Positions 1 to 9,216 are shown, numbered from the stretch's first letter. The stretch is 64,000 bases of DNA from Bosea sp. AS-1 (GCF_002220095.1 NZ_CP022372.1:3754501-3818500); one strand, 5' to 3'. The notes: generated by a model not told the origin, from the letters alone. Made by a program: numbers and translations.

Positions 1-2
1 TT

Positions 3-974
3 ACAGGCAGCGCCGGACGCATCGGCTCCCGCGTCGTCGACCGCCTTCTCGCCGAAGGACAGGCTGTTAACGGCTTCGACCTGCGCAACACCGGTCGCTC
101 GGACCCCGGTTATCGCGAAATCGTCGGGGCATTCGATGATCGGGTGGCGGCGCGCGAGGCGGTGCAGGATGCCGAGGCGATCCTGCATCTCGGCGCCTTC
201 ATGTCCTGGCTTCCGGCCGATACCGACAAGCTTTTCCGCGCCAATGTCGACGGCACGCGCGTGCTGATGGAGGAAGCGGCCGGGGTGAAGCCCAGCCGCA
301 TCGTCTTCGCCAGCTCCGGCGAGGTCTATCCCGAGAACGTCCCGGATTACCTGCCCGTCGACGAGGACCACCCGCTCAAGCCGCGTTCGGCCTATGGCCT
401 CTCGAAGCAGCTTGGCGAGGAGATCGTCCGCTTCACCGAGCGCAGTACCGGTATCCCGGCGACGATCCTGCGCTTTTCGCACACACAGGATGCGAGCGAA
501 TTGCTCGACGAGAGCAGCTTCTTTTCCGGCCCGCGCTTCTTCCTGCAGCCGAAGATCCGCCAGCAGGAAGGCTTCGGCAACGCGGCCGCGGTCGCCGCGC
601 TGAAGGCGGTCGACGACGGCGCGCCCGCGCTCGTGCTCTCCCGCAACGAGAACGGCCGGCCCTTCCGCATGCACATCACCGACGCACGCGACATGGTCGA
701 CGGCATCCTGCTCGCCGTGCGCAGCGAGAAGGCCGCGGGCCGCACCTACAATCTCGGAGCCACCGCTCCCGTCGATTTCGCCCACGCCCTGCCGTTGATG
801 GCGCAGGTGACGGGGCTGCCATTGAAAACGGTCGACCTGCCCGGTTCCGGCGTGTTCTACGAAACCGCGAATGCCCGGATTCGGGCCGAACTGGGTTTCG
901 AGCCGCAATGGACGATCGAGCGCATGATCGAAGAGGCCGCCGCAGCGCGGGTGGCCCGCGCGAAGGCGGCCTGA
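3..974 (+). CDS. NAD(P)-dependent epimerase/dehydratase, 5' truncated by window edge
   Basis: This is an extended short-chain dehydrogenase, nucleotide-sugar epimerase type. The frame is open from the first bases of the window and reads TGSAGRIGSR, the glycine-rich NAD-binding turn, so only a few N-terminal residues are missing; an internal ATG at 144 is not the start. A Rossmann fold follows, with the ILHLGAFMSW strand, a catalytic serine in FASSGEVY and a YGLSK active-site motif (Tyr/Lys). The substrate cannot be read from sequence. It ends 2 bp before the IclR/SMP-30 fusion gene and is probably cotranscribed with it, which suggests a role in sugar or lactone catabolism rather than cell-wall synthesis. 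The family call is secure; the specific reaction is unknown. Confidence 0.85.
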   Translation, partial: TGSAGRIGSRVVDRLLAEGQAVNGFDLRNTGRSDPGYREIVGAFDDRVAAREAVQDAEAILHLGAFMSWLPADTDKLFRANVDGTRVLMEEAAGVKPSRIVFASSGEVYPENVPDYLPVDEDHPLKPRSAYGLSKQLGEEIVRFTERSTGIPATILRFSHTQDASELLDESSFFSGPRFFLQPKIRQQEGFGNAAAVAALKAVDDGAPALVLSRNENGRPFRMHITDARDMVDGILLAVRSEKAAGRTYNLGATAPVDFAHALPLMAQVTGLPLKTVDLPGSGVFYETANARIRAELGFEPQWTIERMIEEAAAARVARAKAA

Positions 975-976
975 GG

Positions 977-2686
977 ATGCAGGAGGAGCGCGTCCTGCCG
1001 CCGGAGGAGCGCGACGTCCCTGTCGGTGCCGCGGCGCTGGCCAAGGGGCTCTATCTGCTCGAAGTGATCGGCGAACATCCGACGCCGCCGCGCTTCAAGG
1101 ACCTCCAGGCGGCGACGAAACTCGCCAAAGGCACGCTGGCCCGGCTGCTCAACACACTGCTGCTGTTCCGCCTGATCCGGCATGAGGACAGCGACAACAC
1201 CTACCGGCTCGGTCACAGGCTGTTCGAGCTCGCCCATCGCGTCTGGGAGTCCTTCGACCTGCGCGGTGCGGCAGCGCCGATGCTGGAGCGGTTGGCCGAG
1301 GAGACGCGCGAGACGGTTGCGCTCTGCGCCATCGATGGCGGCGAGGTGCTCTATATCGACCAGCGCAGTCGCGGCGGCGCCTTCGGCTTTCGCATCGAGG
1401 CCGGCCGCCGCGCGCCGCTGCACTGCACGGCTGGTGGAAAGGCGCTACTGGCCTTCGCAGAGCCGCATGAGCGCCGCGCCCTGCTCGACCGGATCAAGCT
1501 CGAACGCTACGCCCCGGCTACCATCACCGACGAGGAGGCCCTGCTCGCCGACCTCGCGCTCGCCCGGGCGCGCGGCTATGCCGTCTCGCAGGAGGAGCAC
1601 GTTCCCGGCGTCTCATCGGCCGCGGCACCGATCTTCGACCATACCGGCCGGGCCATCGCCGCAATCGGCATCTTCGGCCCGACGGCGCGGCTTGCCAGCG
1701 ACCGGCTGCTCACCACCGGGCGCGATCTGATGGCCGCGGCGCGCCAGATCTCCGGCAATGTCGGCGCCATGCCGGTCAACATCGCGCCGCCCTCCCCGGC
1801 ACACCGCCAGAGCGACAGCGACGCCGAATGTGTCCTGCCCTGGGGCGCGCATCTGGCGGAAGGTCCGCTCTGGTCCGAGGCGGAGCAGCGCCTCTACTGG
1901 GTCGACATCCTCGCGCCGGCCGTCCACCGCTTCGATCCGGCGACGCGCACCAATCAGGAAGTCAAGCTCCCTCGCCTGGTCAGCGCGGTCGTCGAGCGTC
2001 GTCAGGGCGGACTTGCGGCGCTGACGCAGGAAGGGCTGGAGCGCTTCGATTTCGCCAGTGGCGGCCTGTCCCCGCTCGTCGACCCGGAAACCGATCTGCC
2101 GGACAATCGCTTCAATGACGGCAAATGCGACCGGCAGGGTCGGCTCTGGGCCGGATCGATGAGCCTCGATGCCGGCAAGCCCACCGGCTCCCTCTACCGG
2201 ATCGACGGCGATCTGAGCTGGCAACGCGCCGACAGCGGATTCCGCGTCGCCAACGGGCTCGACTGGAGCCCCGACGGCCGCACCTTCTACTTCACCGACA
2301 GCGCACCTGGCCGCATCTACGCCTATGATTTCGACATGGCCGCGGGCACCGTCTCCGGTCGGCGCATCTTCGCCGAAATCGACCCGGCCGAAGGGCGCCC
2401 GGACGGCCTCGCGGTGGATAGCGAAGGCTTCATCTGGTGCGCGCTCTGGGATGGCTGGTGCGTCCGCCGCTTCACTCCGGACGGCCGCCGCGAGCGCGAC
2501 ATCCGCCTGCCGGTGCCACGCCCGACGAGCCTGACCTTCGGCGGAAGCGATCTCTCGACCCTCTTCATCACCACGGCCCGTATCCGCCTGCCCTCGCGCG
2601 TGCTGGCGGAGGCGCCCTTCTCCGGCGGGCTTTTCGCAGCGCCGGCGCCGGTCCCGGGCCTGCCTTCCAACGGGTTTGCAGGATGA
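977..2686 (+). CDS. IclR-type regulator fused to SMP-30/gluconolactonase domain
   Basis: The 569-residue protein has two parts. Residues about 15-255 form an IclR regulator: a winged helix (ALAKGLYLLEVI, then GTLARLLNTL as the recognition helix) and an effector domain with the typical LHCTAGGKALLAF stretch. After a Pro/Ser-rich linker, residues about 285-565 form an SMP-30/gluconolactonase six-bladed propeller. All metal ligands are present: Glu in HLAEGPLW, Asn in VANGLDW, Asp in RPDGLAVD, plus the substrate-site FNDGKCD. I chose ATG 977 because it lies just after the upstream stop and starts at the usual IclR N-terminus; the open frame itself extends further upstream. Its stop overlaps the next start. 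A regulator that may hydrolyse or sense a sugar lactone is an inference from the fusion. No internal stop or frameshift separates the halves. Confidence 0.88.
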   Translation: MQEERVLPPEERDVPVGAAALAKGLYLLEVIGEHPTPPRFKDLQAATKLAKGTLARLLNTLLLFRLIRHEDSDNTYRLGHRLFELAHRVWESFDLRGAAAPMLERLAEETRETVALCAIDGGEVLYIDQRSRGGAFGFRIEAGRRAPLHCTAGGKALLAFAEPHERRALLDRIKLERYAPATITDEEALLADLALARARGYAVSQEEHVPGVSSAAAPIFDHTGRAIAAIGIFGPTARLASDRLLTTGRDLMAAARQISGNVGAMPVNIAPPSPAHRQSDSDAECVLPWGAHLAEGPLWSEAEQRLYWVDILAPAVHRFDPATRTNQEVKLPRLVSAVVERRQGGLAALTQEGLERFDFASGGLSPLVDPETDLPDNRFNDGKCDRQGRLWAGSMSLDAGKPTGSLYRIDGDLSWQRADSGFRVANGLDWSPDGRTFYFTDSAPGRIYAYDFDMAAGTVSGRRIFAEIDPAEGRPDGLAVDSEGFIWCALWDGWCVRRFTPDGRRERDIRLPVPRPTSLTFGGSDLSTLFITTARIRLPSRVLAEAPFSGGLFAAPAPVPGLPSNGFAG

Positions 2687-3447
2687 TGGCCGAACCCACC
2701 TATCCCGATCTGAAGGGGCGCACCGCCCTCGTCACCGGCGGGGCCGACGGGATCGGCCGTGCCACGGTCGCAGCACTCGCTCGGCAGGGCATGCGCGTCG
2801 GGTTCATCGACATCGCGGCCGATGCCGGCCGGACGCTCGAAGCGGAGCTGCGAGCGACAGGCGCCGACGTCGCCTTCGCCCATGCCGATCTGCGCGACCT
2901 CAAGACGACGCTCAGTGCCGTCGACAGCCTGCAGGCGCAGCTTGGTCCGGTCGCGATCCTGGTCAACAACGCCGGCCACGACGAACGGCACGCTTTCGCA
3001 AGCGTGACACCGGACTATTGGGACGATCGCCTTGCCGTGAACCTGCGGCCAATGATGTTCCTTGCGCAGAAACTCGCACCCGGCATGGCGGCGCTGGGCG
3101 GCGGAGCAATCATCAATCTGAGCTCCACCTCCTGGATGAAGCGTTCCGTCGATCTCATCGCGTACACCACGGCGAAGTCGGCGGTCATCGGCCTCACCCG
3201 TTCGCTGGCACGCGAACTGGGCGGGGATCGCATCCGCGTCAATTGCGTCACGCCCGGCTGGGTGATGACGCCACGCCAGCGCGCCGAGCGCCTGACGCCC
3301 GAACGCTGGGCCCAGGCGCAGGAGCAACAGGCCATCAAGGGCGCGATCGAGCCCGAGGATATCGCCGCGATGATTCTCTTCCTTGCCTCCGATGCTTCAC
3401 GCATGTGCACGGGCCAGAATTTCATCGTCGATGCCGGGACCGTTTGA
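2683..3447 (+). CDS. SDR family oxidoreductase (sugar dehydrogenase-like)
   Basis: This 254-residue classical short-chain dehydrogenase/reductase has TGGADGIG as the cofactor-binding glycine motif near residues 17-24, NNAG near residue 90, the catalytic Ser in NLSSTSW and the YTTAK active-site Tyr/Lys pair. The C-terminal CTGQNFIVDAGTV ending is typical of sugar and polyol dehydrogenases. The start ATG at 2683 overlaps the stop of the IclR/SMP-30 gene (ATGA; a second ATG follows at 2686), so translation is probably coupled. Next to two lactonase-type genes and an aldose 1-epimerase, oxidation of an aldose to its lactone is the likely job. The substrate is not determinable from sequence. Confidence 0.88.
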   Translation: MMAEPTYPDLKGRTALVTGGADGIGRATVAALARQGMRVGFIDIAADAGRTLEAELRATGADVAFAHADLRDLKTTLSAVDSLQAQLGPVAILVNNAGHDERHAFASVTPDYWDDRLAVNLRPMMFLAQKLAPGMAALGGGAIINLSSTSWMKRSVDLIAYTTAKSAVIGLTRSLARELGGDRIRVNCVTPGWVMTPRQRAERLTPERWAQAQEQQAIKGAIEPEDIAAMILFLASDASRMCTGQNFIVDAGTV

Positions 3448-3604
3448 TCGTGGCGCCCTGGACCATCGGTTCGTGACCACCGCCGGCATCAGAGGCGACG
3501 GCACAGAGTCAGGCGTCTCGGCGCCCGGCCGATCGTATCGCTTGCGAGGTTTTGAAGGCGCTGTTCTTATGGCCTTGAGCACCATGTGAGCAGGGTCTTC
3601 GACC

Positions 3605-4570
3605 ATGAGCATGCGCAATCGGGGCGATCTTTCGGAAACCCCGAGCGCGGTGGTGGCAACACCGTGTGCCAATGTCTTCGGCTGGAACCCGATCTGGAGC
3701 CCATACGAGCAGGCTCTCTACTGGGTCGACATGCACGCGCCCAGCCTGCACCGCCTGAAACCGAGAAGCAGGCAGCATGAATTCTGGCCGATGCCCGAGC
3801 CTTGTTGCGGCGTTGCGCTCGCCCCGACCGGCGTCATCGTCGCTCTCGGCGGATGGCTGATCCATTTCCAGCCCGCGACAGGAGAACTCACGCCGCTGAT
3901 CGAAGTCAGAGGCGCTTCGTCGGAGAGCAGGTTAAACGCGCTGAAATGCGATGCTCGCGGGCGGCTATGGGCCGCCACGACGCGGAATGCCGCCGTGGAA
4001 GGATCAGGCTCGCTCTATAGGATCGATGCGGATGCCCGATGCTCGCGCATCCTGTCCGATCTTCGCAACCCGAGCAGCCTCGGCTGGAGCCCGGATTTCC
4101 AGGCGATGTATGTTTCGGATGCCGCCGAACATCATGTCAGACGCTATGAATACGCCAATTCGGACGGCTCGCTGGGCGACATGACGTCTTTCCGGTTGGC
4201 GGGGGTAGAGGCCGACTGGCTGCATGGCTGTGCCGTGGATGCCGAAGGCTGCATTTGGAGCGCGAGGGCACAGCCCGGCAAAGTCACGAGGCTTTCTCCC
4301 GAAGGGGAACTTCTTTCGGCCCTCGCATTGCCGGTATCGCAGGTCACGGCCTGCGCTTTCGGTGGCTCCGGATTGCGGACGCTCTTTGTGACGACGGCCT
4401 CGCAAAACCTGTCCCAGGAAGAACGCGATGCCCAGCCCGAGGCGGGACATTTGTTCGGCATCGATGTCCTGACGCCCGGCCGGCCCGAAACCGCGGCGGC
4501 ATTCCTGCAACGTTTTCCGCCGTTCCTGAGTACGGGCGGCTGGCCCGATGCCGCGCTTCCGATCTACTGA
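3605..4570 (+). CDS. SMP-30/gluconolactonase-like protein lacking metal ligands (probable pseudoenzyme)
   Basis: This 321-residue protein has the SMP-30 propeller repeats (ALYWVDMHAPSLHR, KCDARGRLWAAT, LGWSPDFQAMYVSDA, AVDAEGCIW). The residues that bind the divalent metal in active family members are replaced. The usual GEGPxW is GWNPIW, PNGLxWSPD is PSSLGWSPD, and PDGLAVD is LHGCAVD, so the Glu, Asn and Asp ligands are all gone; the substrate-site ND is NA. Two other SMP-30 domains in this window (977-2686 and 14232-15107) keep them. A 157-bp gap precedes it, in which I see no other feature. A binding, sensing or decayed function is likelier than lactone hydrolysis; this is inference from motif loss. 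Confidence 0.85.
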   Translation: MSMRNRGDLSETPSAVVATPCANVFGWNPIWSPYEQALYWVDMHAPSLHRLKPRSRQHEFWPMPEPCCGVALAPTGVIVALGGWLIHFQPATGELTPLIEVRGASSESRLNALKCDARGRLWAATTRNAAVEGSGSLYRIDADARCSRILSDLRNPSSLGWSPDFQAMYVSDAAEHHVRRYEYANSDGSLGDMTSFRLAGVEADWLHGCAVDAEGCIWSARAQPGKVTRLSPEGELLSALALPVSQVTACAFGGSGLRTLFVTTASQNLSQEERDAQPEAGHLFGIDVLTPGRPETAAAFLQRFPPFLSTGGWPDAALPIY

Positions 4571-4577
4571 GCCTGCC

Positions 4578-5492
4578 ATGAGCCTTCCCGAACACCCTTT
4601 CGAGCATCGGCTCGTCACGCTGGCGTCGGACGCGCTGCATCTCGCCGTCGCGCCGGATATCGGCGGTTCGATCGTGCGCCTCAGATATGGCGCGGCGCAG
4701 GTGCTGCGCCCGATGAGCAAGGAAGCCCTCTCGGCTGGCCAGGTACGCGAGGCGGCCAGCTATCCGCTCGTGCCCTTCTCGAACCGCATCGCCCAAGCCC
4801 GGTTTTCCGTGGACGGCAAGCCCTATGTCTTGCGGCGGAATTTCGGAGACCATCCGCATGCCATCCATGGCTGCGGCTGGCAGTCGCCATGGCGCATCGT
4901 CGAGAGGGACCACGCCTCGCTCCGCCTCGCGCTCGATCATCGGCCGCTCGGCGCAGGCGATTGGCCTTTCCCCTTCGCGGCGGAGCAGCGTTTCGCACTT
5001 GCCGGGACTACACTGACGCTCGCGCTGTCGATCACCAACCGGGCCGATTGCCGTATGCCGACCGGCCTCGGATGGCACCCTTTCTTCCCAGCGGATCCGG
5101 GCACGACCTTGCGTGCCCGTGCCGGCCATGTCTGGTTGAACGGGCAGGACCATCTGCCGAGCGAGCGCGTTGCCGTCCCTGAGGCATGGGACTGCACCAA
5201 CCCACGTGCCGTCTCATCGATGGAGGTCGACAACTGCTTCGCTGACTGGGACGGGCAGGCCGAGATCACCTCCCCGACCGGTGGCTGGCGGGCCCGCATG
5301 CGGGGAGGCGCAGGCCTGACCCACCTCGTCGTCTATGTCCCCAAAGGCAAGGGGTTCTTCGCGGTCGAGCCGGTGTCTCACATGAACGATGCGATCAACC
5401 GCATGGACGGCACTGTCGCGCACGGCCTGAAGATGCTCGAGCCCGACGAGACGTTCCGCGTCGAAACGACCATCACCCTGGAGCCTCTGTAA
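4578..5492 (+). CDS. aldose 1-epimerase family protein
   Basis: This 304-residue protein belongs to the aldose 1-epimerase (mutarotase, GalM-like) beta-sandwich family. Visible signatures are LVPFSNRIAQARF, which carries the conserved Asn-Arg, the HAIHGCGWQSPW block with the catalytic-type His, LGWHPFF with the second conserved His, and a Glu in FAVEPVSHMNDAIN near the C-terminus. I chose ATG 4578, 7 bp after the preceding stop; an earlier in-frame start at 4548 would overlap that gene. It probably interconverts the anomers of the sugar handled by the adjacent dehydrogenase. It ends 30 bp before a convergent gene, with no clear terminator hairpin between. Confidence 0.85.
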   Translation: MSLPEHPFEHRLVTLASDALHLAVAPDIGGSIVRLRYGAAQVLRPMSKEALSAGQVREAASYPLVPFSNRIAQARFSVDGKPYVLRRNFGDHPHAIHGCGWQSPWRIVERDHASLRLALDHRPLGAGDWPFPFAAEQRFALAGTTLTLALSITNRADCRMPTGLGWHPFFPADPGTTLRARAGHVWLNGQDHLPSERVAVPEAWDCTNPRAVSSMEVDNCFADWDGQAEITSPTGGWRARMRGGAGLTHLVVYVPKGKGFFAVEPVSHMNDAINRMDGTVAHGLKMLEPDETFRVETTITLEPL

Positions 5493-5522
5493 GGAAGCTC
5501 CTCGGGGGGCATTCATCGGGCG

Positions 5523-6506
5523 TCAGGCGGCGGCCCGCACCACTTCATCAGGGATCACGAGCCCATCCTGCTTCGCCTTGCTCCGCAGGGCGACCCGGCG
5601 CGAACCGGGCAGACGCGCGCCCTCCTGCCCCAGGATCGCCCCGGCCAGTGCAGCGATGCTCGCCCCGAAGGAAGCATGGCCGAAGGCCGCGGGGTCGAAA
5701 GCGATGATGAGCTGACCGACCCCGGGAGGAGCGCCCTCGCCATCGAAGAAGCTCGTCGCATCGGTGGACAGGTTGGCGCCGACCAGGCAGGCCGACAGAA
5801 TCTCGACCATCAGCGCCAGCGCCGCTCCCTTGGCGTCGCCGAGCGGCACCATCGTTCCGGCCAGTGCCGCTTCGGCGTCGGTCGTCGCATTGCCGTCCGC
5901 ATCCAGCGCCCAGCCTTCCGGGATCGCCTGCTGCTTCTGCTTCGCCGCCAGGATGTTGCCGCGAGCGACCTTGGAGACCGATAGATCGACCACCACGGGA
6001 TCCGCCCCGTCCAGCGGAGCGGCGAAGGCGATCGGATTCGTGCCGTAGATGGCCTTTCGCCCGCCCCATGGCGCGATGGCGGCAGGTGCATTGGCGAACA
6101 TCATGGCGACCAGCCCGTCGCGCGCCAACGCCTCGACATGATGGCCGGCGGCGCCGCAATGGTTCGAGCGACGGATCGCCGCGACCGCCATGCCCTGACG
6201 CCGCGCCAGGGCCGGCAACTCGCGGACCGCCATGTCGATCGCGGGATAGGCGTAGCCGTCGCCGGCATCGATGCTCAACACCGAAGGCGCCGTGGCCTTG
6301 GCCTGCGGCACGGCCTTGCCGTCGACCTTGCCGGTCGCCAACATCGCCAGATAGGTCGGGATGCGCGAGAAGCCGTGCCCCTTCAGCCCGTCGGCCTCGG
6401 CCGCGACCAGAGCCTTCGCGACGGAGCGGGCATTGTCGCGCGAACACCCCTTCCGCTCGAATAGCTCAGCGACCCAATCCGTCGCCTGCGGCAGGGTGAG
6501 CTTCAT
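5523..6506 (-). CDS. comC: malate/lactate dehydrogenase-family oxidoreductase, probable (R)-sulfolactate dehydrogenase
   Basis: This 327-residue protein belongs to the Ldh2/MDH2 NAD(P)-dependent dehydrogenase family, not the Rossmann-type LDH family. It has an N-terminal helical region (AEADGLKGHGFSRIPTY), RRSNHCGAAGHHVE with the conserved His, and GTNPIAFAAP plus VVDLSVSKVARGNI typical of the fold. Its start overlaps the stop of the upstream 2-hydroxyacid dehydrogenase by 4 bp. In sulfolactate degraders such as Chromohalobacter, ComC of this family interconverts sulfopyruvate and (R)-sulfolactate and works with SlcC and SuyAB. The same four families are together here, so I favour ComC. Alternatives in the family include malate, ureidoglycolate and delta-1-piperideine reductases. 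Confidence 0.68.
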   Translation of the reverse strand: MKLTLPQATDWVAELFERKGCSRDNARSVAKALVAAEADGLKGHGFSRIPTYLAMLATGKVDGKAVPQAKATAPSVLSIDAGDGYAYPAIDMAVRELPALARRQGMAVAAIRRSNHCGAAGHHVEALARDGLVAMMFANAPAAIAPWGGRKAIYGTNPIAFAAPLDGADPVVVDLSVSKVARGNILAAKQKQQAIPEGWALDADGNATTDAEAALAGTMVPLGDAKGAALALMVEILSACLVGANLSTDATSFFDGEGAPPGVGQLIIAFDPAAFGHASFGASIAALAGAILGQEGARLPGSRRVALRSKAKQDGLVIPDEVVRAAA

Positions 6507-7432
6507 GACAGCACCTTCAGCACGTTCTCGATGGTCACTTTCGAAACGCGGACATTGGATTCTTCCGTCACGCCGGCAATGTGCGGTGTCAGGATGAGAT
6601 TGGGAACGTCGGCGAAACGCGCTGCCGCCGGCCCCTTCAGCGGCTCACTCTCGAAGACATCGAGAGCCGCGCCCGCGAGACGACCGGAGGTGAGGGCTTC
6701 GGCAAGGGCCGCCTCGTCGACCACCCCTCCGCGGGCCGCGTTGATCAGCACCGCCGACGGTTTCATGCCGGCGAGACGCTCCGCAGAGAAGAGATCGCGG
6801 GTCTGTTCGGTCAGCGGCACATGCAGGCTGACCACGTCGGACCGGCTGACGAGATCGTCGAGGCCGACCGGAGAAACGCCGAGCTGCGACCAGACGGCTG
6901 CCGTATCCGGGACGAAAGGATCATAGGCGATAACCTTCATGTCGAGCGCCAAGGCGCGCCGCGCGACGTGGCGGGCGATCGAACCGAATCCGACCAGCCC
7001 GAGCACCGCGTCGGCGACTTCGCAGCCGATCAGGTCATTGCGCGGCCATTGCCCGCGACTGACGCGCGCCGTGGCGGCATAGGCGCGACGGCGCAGCATC
7101 ATCGCGGTGCAGATGACATATTCCGCCACGGAGACGTCGTTGGCGCCCGTCGCAGGGCAGACGGCGATGTCGCGCGCCTTGCAGGCGGCGACATCGATGT
7201 TGTCGAGCCCTACGCCAAGGCGTCCCACGACCTCGAGCCTGCTCGCAACCGCCAGCAATTCGCCGCGAACCTGCGTACGGTTACGGACGATCAGCGCCCG
7301 CGCGCCGGCTGCTCGCTCAGCCAGCTCACCAGGCTTGTCGACAAGATCGGGGTCGTAATGGAGGCTCAGGCGGTTCGGCACCAGCTCCAGCGCCGCTTCG
7401 TCAAGGAACTCCGAGATAAGGATGTCGGCCAT
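6503..7432 (-). CDS. slcC: D-isomer-type 2-hydroxyacid dehydrogenase, probable (S)-sulfolactate dehydrogenase
   Basis: This 309-residue NAD-dependent enzyme of the D-2-hydroxyacid dehydrogenase superfamily has GLVGFGSIARHVA as the nucleotide-binding motif near residue 145, the catalytic Arg in INAARGGVVDE, Glu in DVFESEP and His in LTPHIAG. All three catalytic residues are intact. SlcC, the (S)-sulfolactate dehydrogenase described in Chromohalobacter, is from this superfamily, and here the gene sits directly between a ComC-like gene (4-bp overlap) and SuyA/SuyB-like genes. It would oxidise (S)-sulfolactate to 3-sulfopyruvate, which ComC reduces to the (R)-isomer used by the lyase. Phosphoglycerate or hydroxypyruvate activity cannot be excluded by sequence alone. 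Confidence 0.7.
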   Translation of the reverse strand: MADILISEFLDEAALELVPNRLSLHYDPDLVDKPGELAERAAGARALIVRNRTQVRGELLAVASRLEVVGRLGVGLDNIDVAACKARDIAVCPATGANDVSVAEYVICTAMMLRRRAYAATARVSRGQWPRNDLIGCEVADAVLGLVGFGSIARHVARRALALDMKVIAYDPFVPDTAAVWSQLGVSPVGLDDLVSRSDVVSLHVPLTEQTRDLFSAERLAGMKPSAVLINAARGGVVDEAALAEALTSGRLAGAALDVFESEPLKGPAAARFADVPNLILTPHIAGVTEESNVRVSKVTIENVLKVLS

Positions 7433-7548
7433 GACGGCTCCGAACGCTGTCGAATGAACGGGAGCGAGCCGCCGATGCGACGGCGAGGGTGACGAGACCC
7501 GGTCCCGTCACCCAGAGCAGAATGGTGCCGGCTCCAAAGCCTCGCGGC

Positions 7549-8829
7549 TCAGGCCGAGCGATAGAGCTTCGTCATCGAGAACTCGCGATGGCCGAGCGCC
7601 TCAGAAGCGGTCAGGCGGCCATTGGCGGTTCGGACGATCGACTGGATCAGCGCGTCGCCAGCCTGCGGGATCGTCATGTCACGGCGCAGGATGCCGGAAA
7701 CATCGAGGTCGATGTGCTCCGGCATGGTGCGGACGGTCTTGGGATTGCCGCTGATCTTGATGACCGGGATGATCGGGTTGCCGATGACATTGCCCTGCCC
7801 CGTCGGGAATGTGTGGACGACGAAGCCGCCCGCCGCCATCAGCGTCACGCACTCGGCCGCCGCCGAGGAGGTGTCCATGTAATAGAGCCCGGGACCCTTG
7901 GCCGGCGTCTGCGCCGGCTCGAGGATGTCGATGTATTTGCACTCGCGACCGATCTTCTCGAGGTTGCCGAGCGCCTTCTCCTCGATCGTGGTCAGACCGC
8001 CGGCGATGTTGCCTTTTGTCGGCTGCGAATCCGACAGGTCATCGGTCTTGTGGGCCTCGATGACGTCATCCTGATAGGCCTTCCACATCTTGTACCAGCG
8101 CTCGCCCAGCTCGGGCGTCGCGGCGCGGGCCTTGCAGAGATGCTCGGCGCCGGTGATCTCCGAAGTTTCGCCGAAGACGCCGTGAATGCCGCGCGGAATC
8201 CACTTGTCGTACATGTTGCCGACGGTCGGGCAGGACGACAGGCCGGTGGTGGTGTCCGACTCGCCGCATTTCGTCGAGACCCAGAGCTCCCCGATGCCGC
8301 ATTTCTCACGCTGGAGCTCGCTCGCCCATTGGACGAACTCCTTGGCGACGTAGGAGGCCTTGGCGATAGTGGCGATGTCGCCATGCGTCTCAATGCCGAA
8401 GCCGACCACCGGCTTGCCGGTGCTGGCGATGCCGTCAACGACGCGCTTGGTCCAGCCCTCCTCGATGCCGATGACGACCACGGCCGCGACGTTCGGGTTG
8501 GAGCCCGTGCCGATCAGCGTGCGGAAATGGATATCGAGATCCTCGCCGAACTGCAGGCGGCCATAGGCGTGCGGGATCGCGAGCGTGCCCTTGATGTTGT
8601 TGGCGACCGCCTCACAGGCGGCGTTGGACAGATCGTCCAGCGGCAGCAGCAGCACATGGTTGCGCACGCCGACGCGGCCGTTCTCGCGACGCCAGCCGAA
8701 GAAGGAATCGAGGTTGCGGCCGGTCGGACGCTTCACCATCGGGACCTTGAACTCGGGGGCGTCGATCTTGCGCCCCTTGATGCGGGCGAGCTTTCCCTTG
8801 GCGAGATCGAAATTGGCGACGATGGACAT
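7549..8829 (-). CDS. suyB: UxaA-family lyase large subunit, probable (R)-sulfolactate sulfo-lyase beta subunit
   Basis: This 426-residue protein belongs to the altronate/galactarate dehydratase C-terminal family. It opens with about 45 residues preceding the family block [19 protein letters not shown], followed by [42 protein letters not shown] and the ECGxSDTTTG-like stretch [18 protein letters not shown]. It lacks the N-terminal SAF domain of one-piece altronate dehydratase; that domain is a separate gene (8929-9216), the arrangement of SuyAB. SuyAB splits (R)-sulfolactate into pyruvate and sulfite. The two dehydrogenase genes downstream fit the same pathway. A 116-bp spacer separates it from the next gene downstream (6503-7432). 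A split altronate- or galactarate-type dehydratase is the main alternative. Confidence 0.72.
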   Translation of the reverse strand: MSIVANFDLAKGKLARIKGRKIDAPEFKVPMVKRPTGRNLDSFFGWRRENGRVGVRNHVLLLPLDDLSNAACEAVANNIKGTLAIPHAYGRLQFGEDLDIHFRTLIGTGSNPNVAAVVVIGIEEGWTKRVVDGIASTGKPVVGFGIETHGDIATIAKASYVAKEFVQWASELQREKCGIGELWVSTKCGESDTTTGLSSCPTVGNMYDKWIPRGIHGVFGETSEITGAEHLCKARAATPELGERWYKMWKAYQDDVIEAHKTDDLSDSQPTKGNIAGGLTTIEEKALGNLEKIGRECKYIDILEPAQTPAKGPGLYYMDTSSAAAECVTLMAAGGFVVHTFPTGQGNVIGNPIIPVIKISGNPKTVRTMPEHIDLDVSGILRRDMTIPQAGDALIQSIVRTANGRLTASEALGHREFSMTKLYRSA

Positions 8830-8928
8830 GGCGTTCCCTACTCTCTGAATGGGCTCGACCTTGAGGGAGCCTCGGAATTTACGACGTTGCGCGAAACGGC
8901 CGGCGCGGTTTTCCCGGATCGCGAACCC

Positions 8929-9216
8929 TTACCAGCGCTTGGTCTTGGCGTTGTGCACGTGGAGGTGCTCGCCCTTCTTCACGTCGGCGATCGCCTTGCC
9001 GATATCCTGGCCGTACTTCCAGATGGTGTCGCCCTTCTTGATGTCCTTCAGCGCCACCTTGTGCCCGATCGGGATGTCCATCTTGGCGGTCAGGCGAAAA
9101 TCGGAATTGTCGTGCGTGACGACGCACAGCATATCGGTGCCGGCTTTCAGCCCCTCCACGACGACGACGCCCACCGTGTCCTTCGTCTCGTGCACCAGCA
9201 GATGCGGATTGCTCAT
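8929..9216 (-). CDS. suyA: SAF-domain UxaA N-terminal protein, probable sulfolactate sulfo-lyase alpha subunit
   Basis: This 95-residue stand-alone SAF/UxaA N-terminal domain begins MSNPHLLVHETKDTVGV and ends VHNAKTKRW, the His-Asn-x-Lys-Thr signature of this small subunit. DIPIGHKVALKDIKKGD in the middle is the conserved GHK block. A strong ribosome-binding site (GGGGAGG on the minus strand) precedes ATG 9216. It is the promoter-proximal gene of the minus-strand set and is followed after 99 bp by the large subunit, as expected for suyA-suyB. On its own it would be catalytically incomplete. The 18-bp palindrome at 9286-9303 lies about 70 bp upstream and probably controls it. Confidence 0.72.
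   Translation of the reverse strand: MSNPHLLVHETKDTVGVVVVEGLKAGTDMLCVVTHDNSDFRLTAKMDIPIGHKVALKDIKKGDTIWKYGQDIGKAIADVKKGEHLHVHNAKTKRW

Noticed and set aside
7549..9216. Altronate dehydratase (uxaA) as the identity of the split lyase.
   Set aside because: UxaA is usually a single polypeptide and sits with uronate genes; here the domains are separate and linked to ComC- and SlcC-type dehydrogenases. It remains the alternative.
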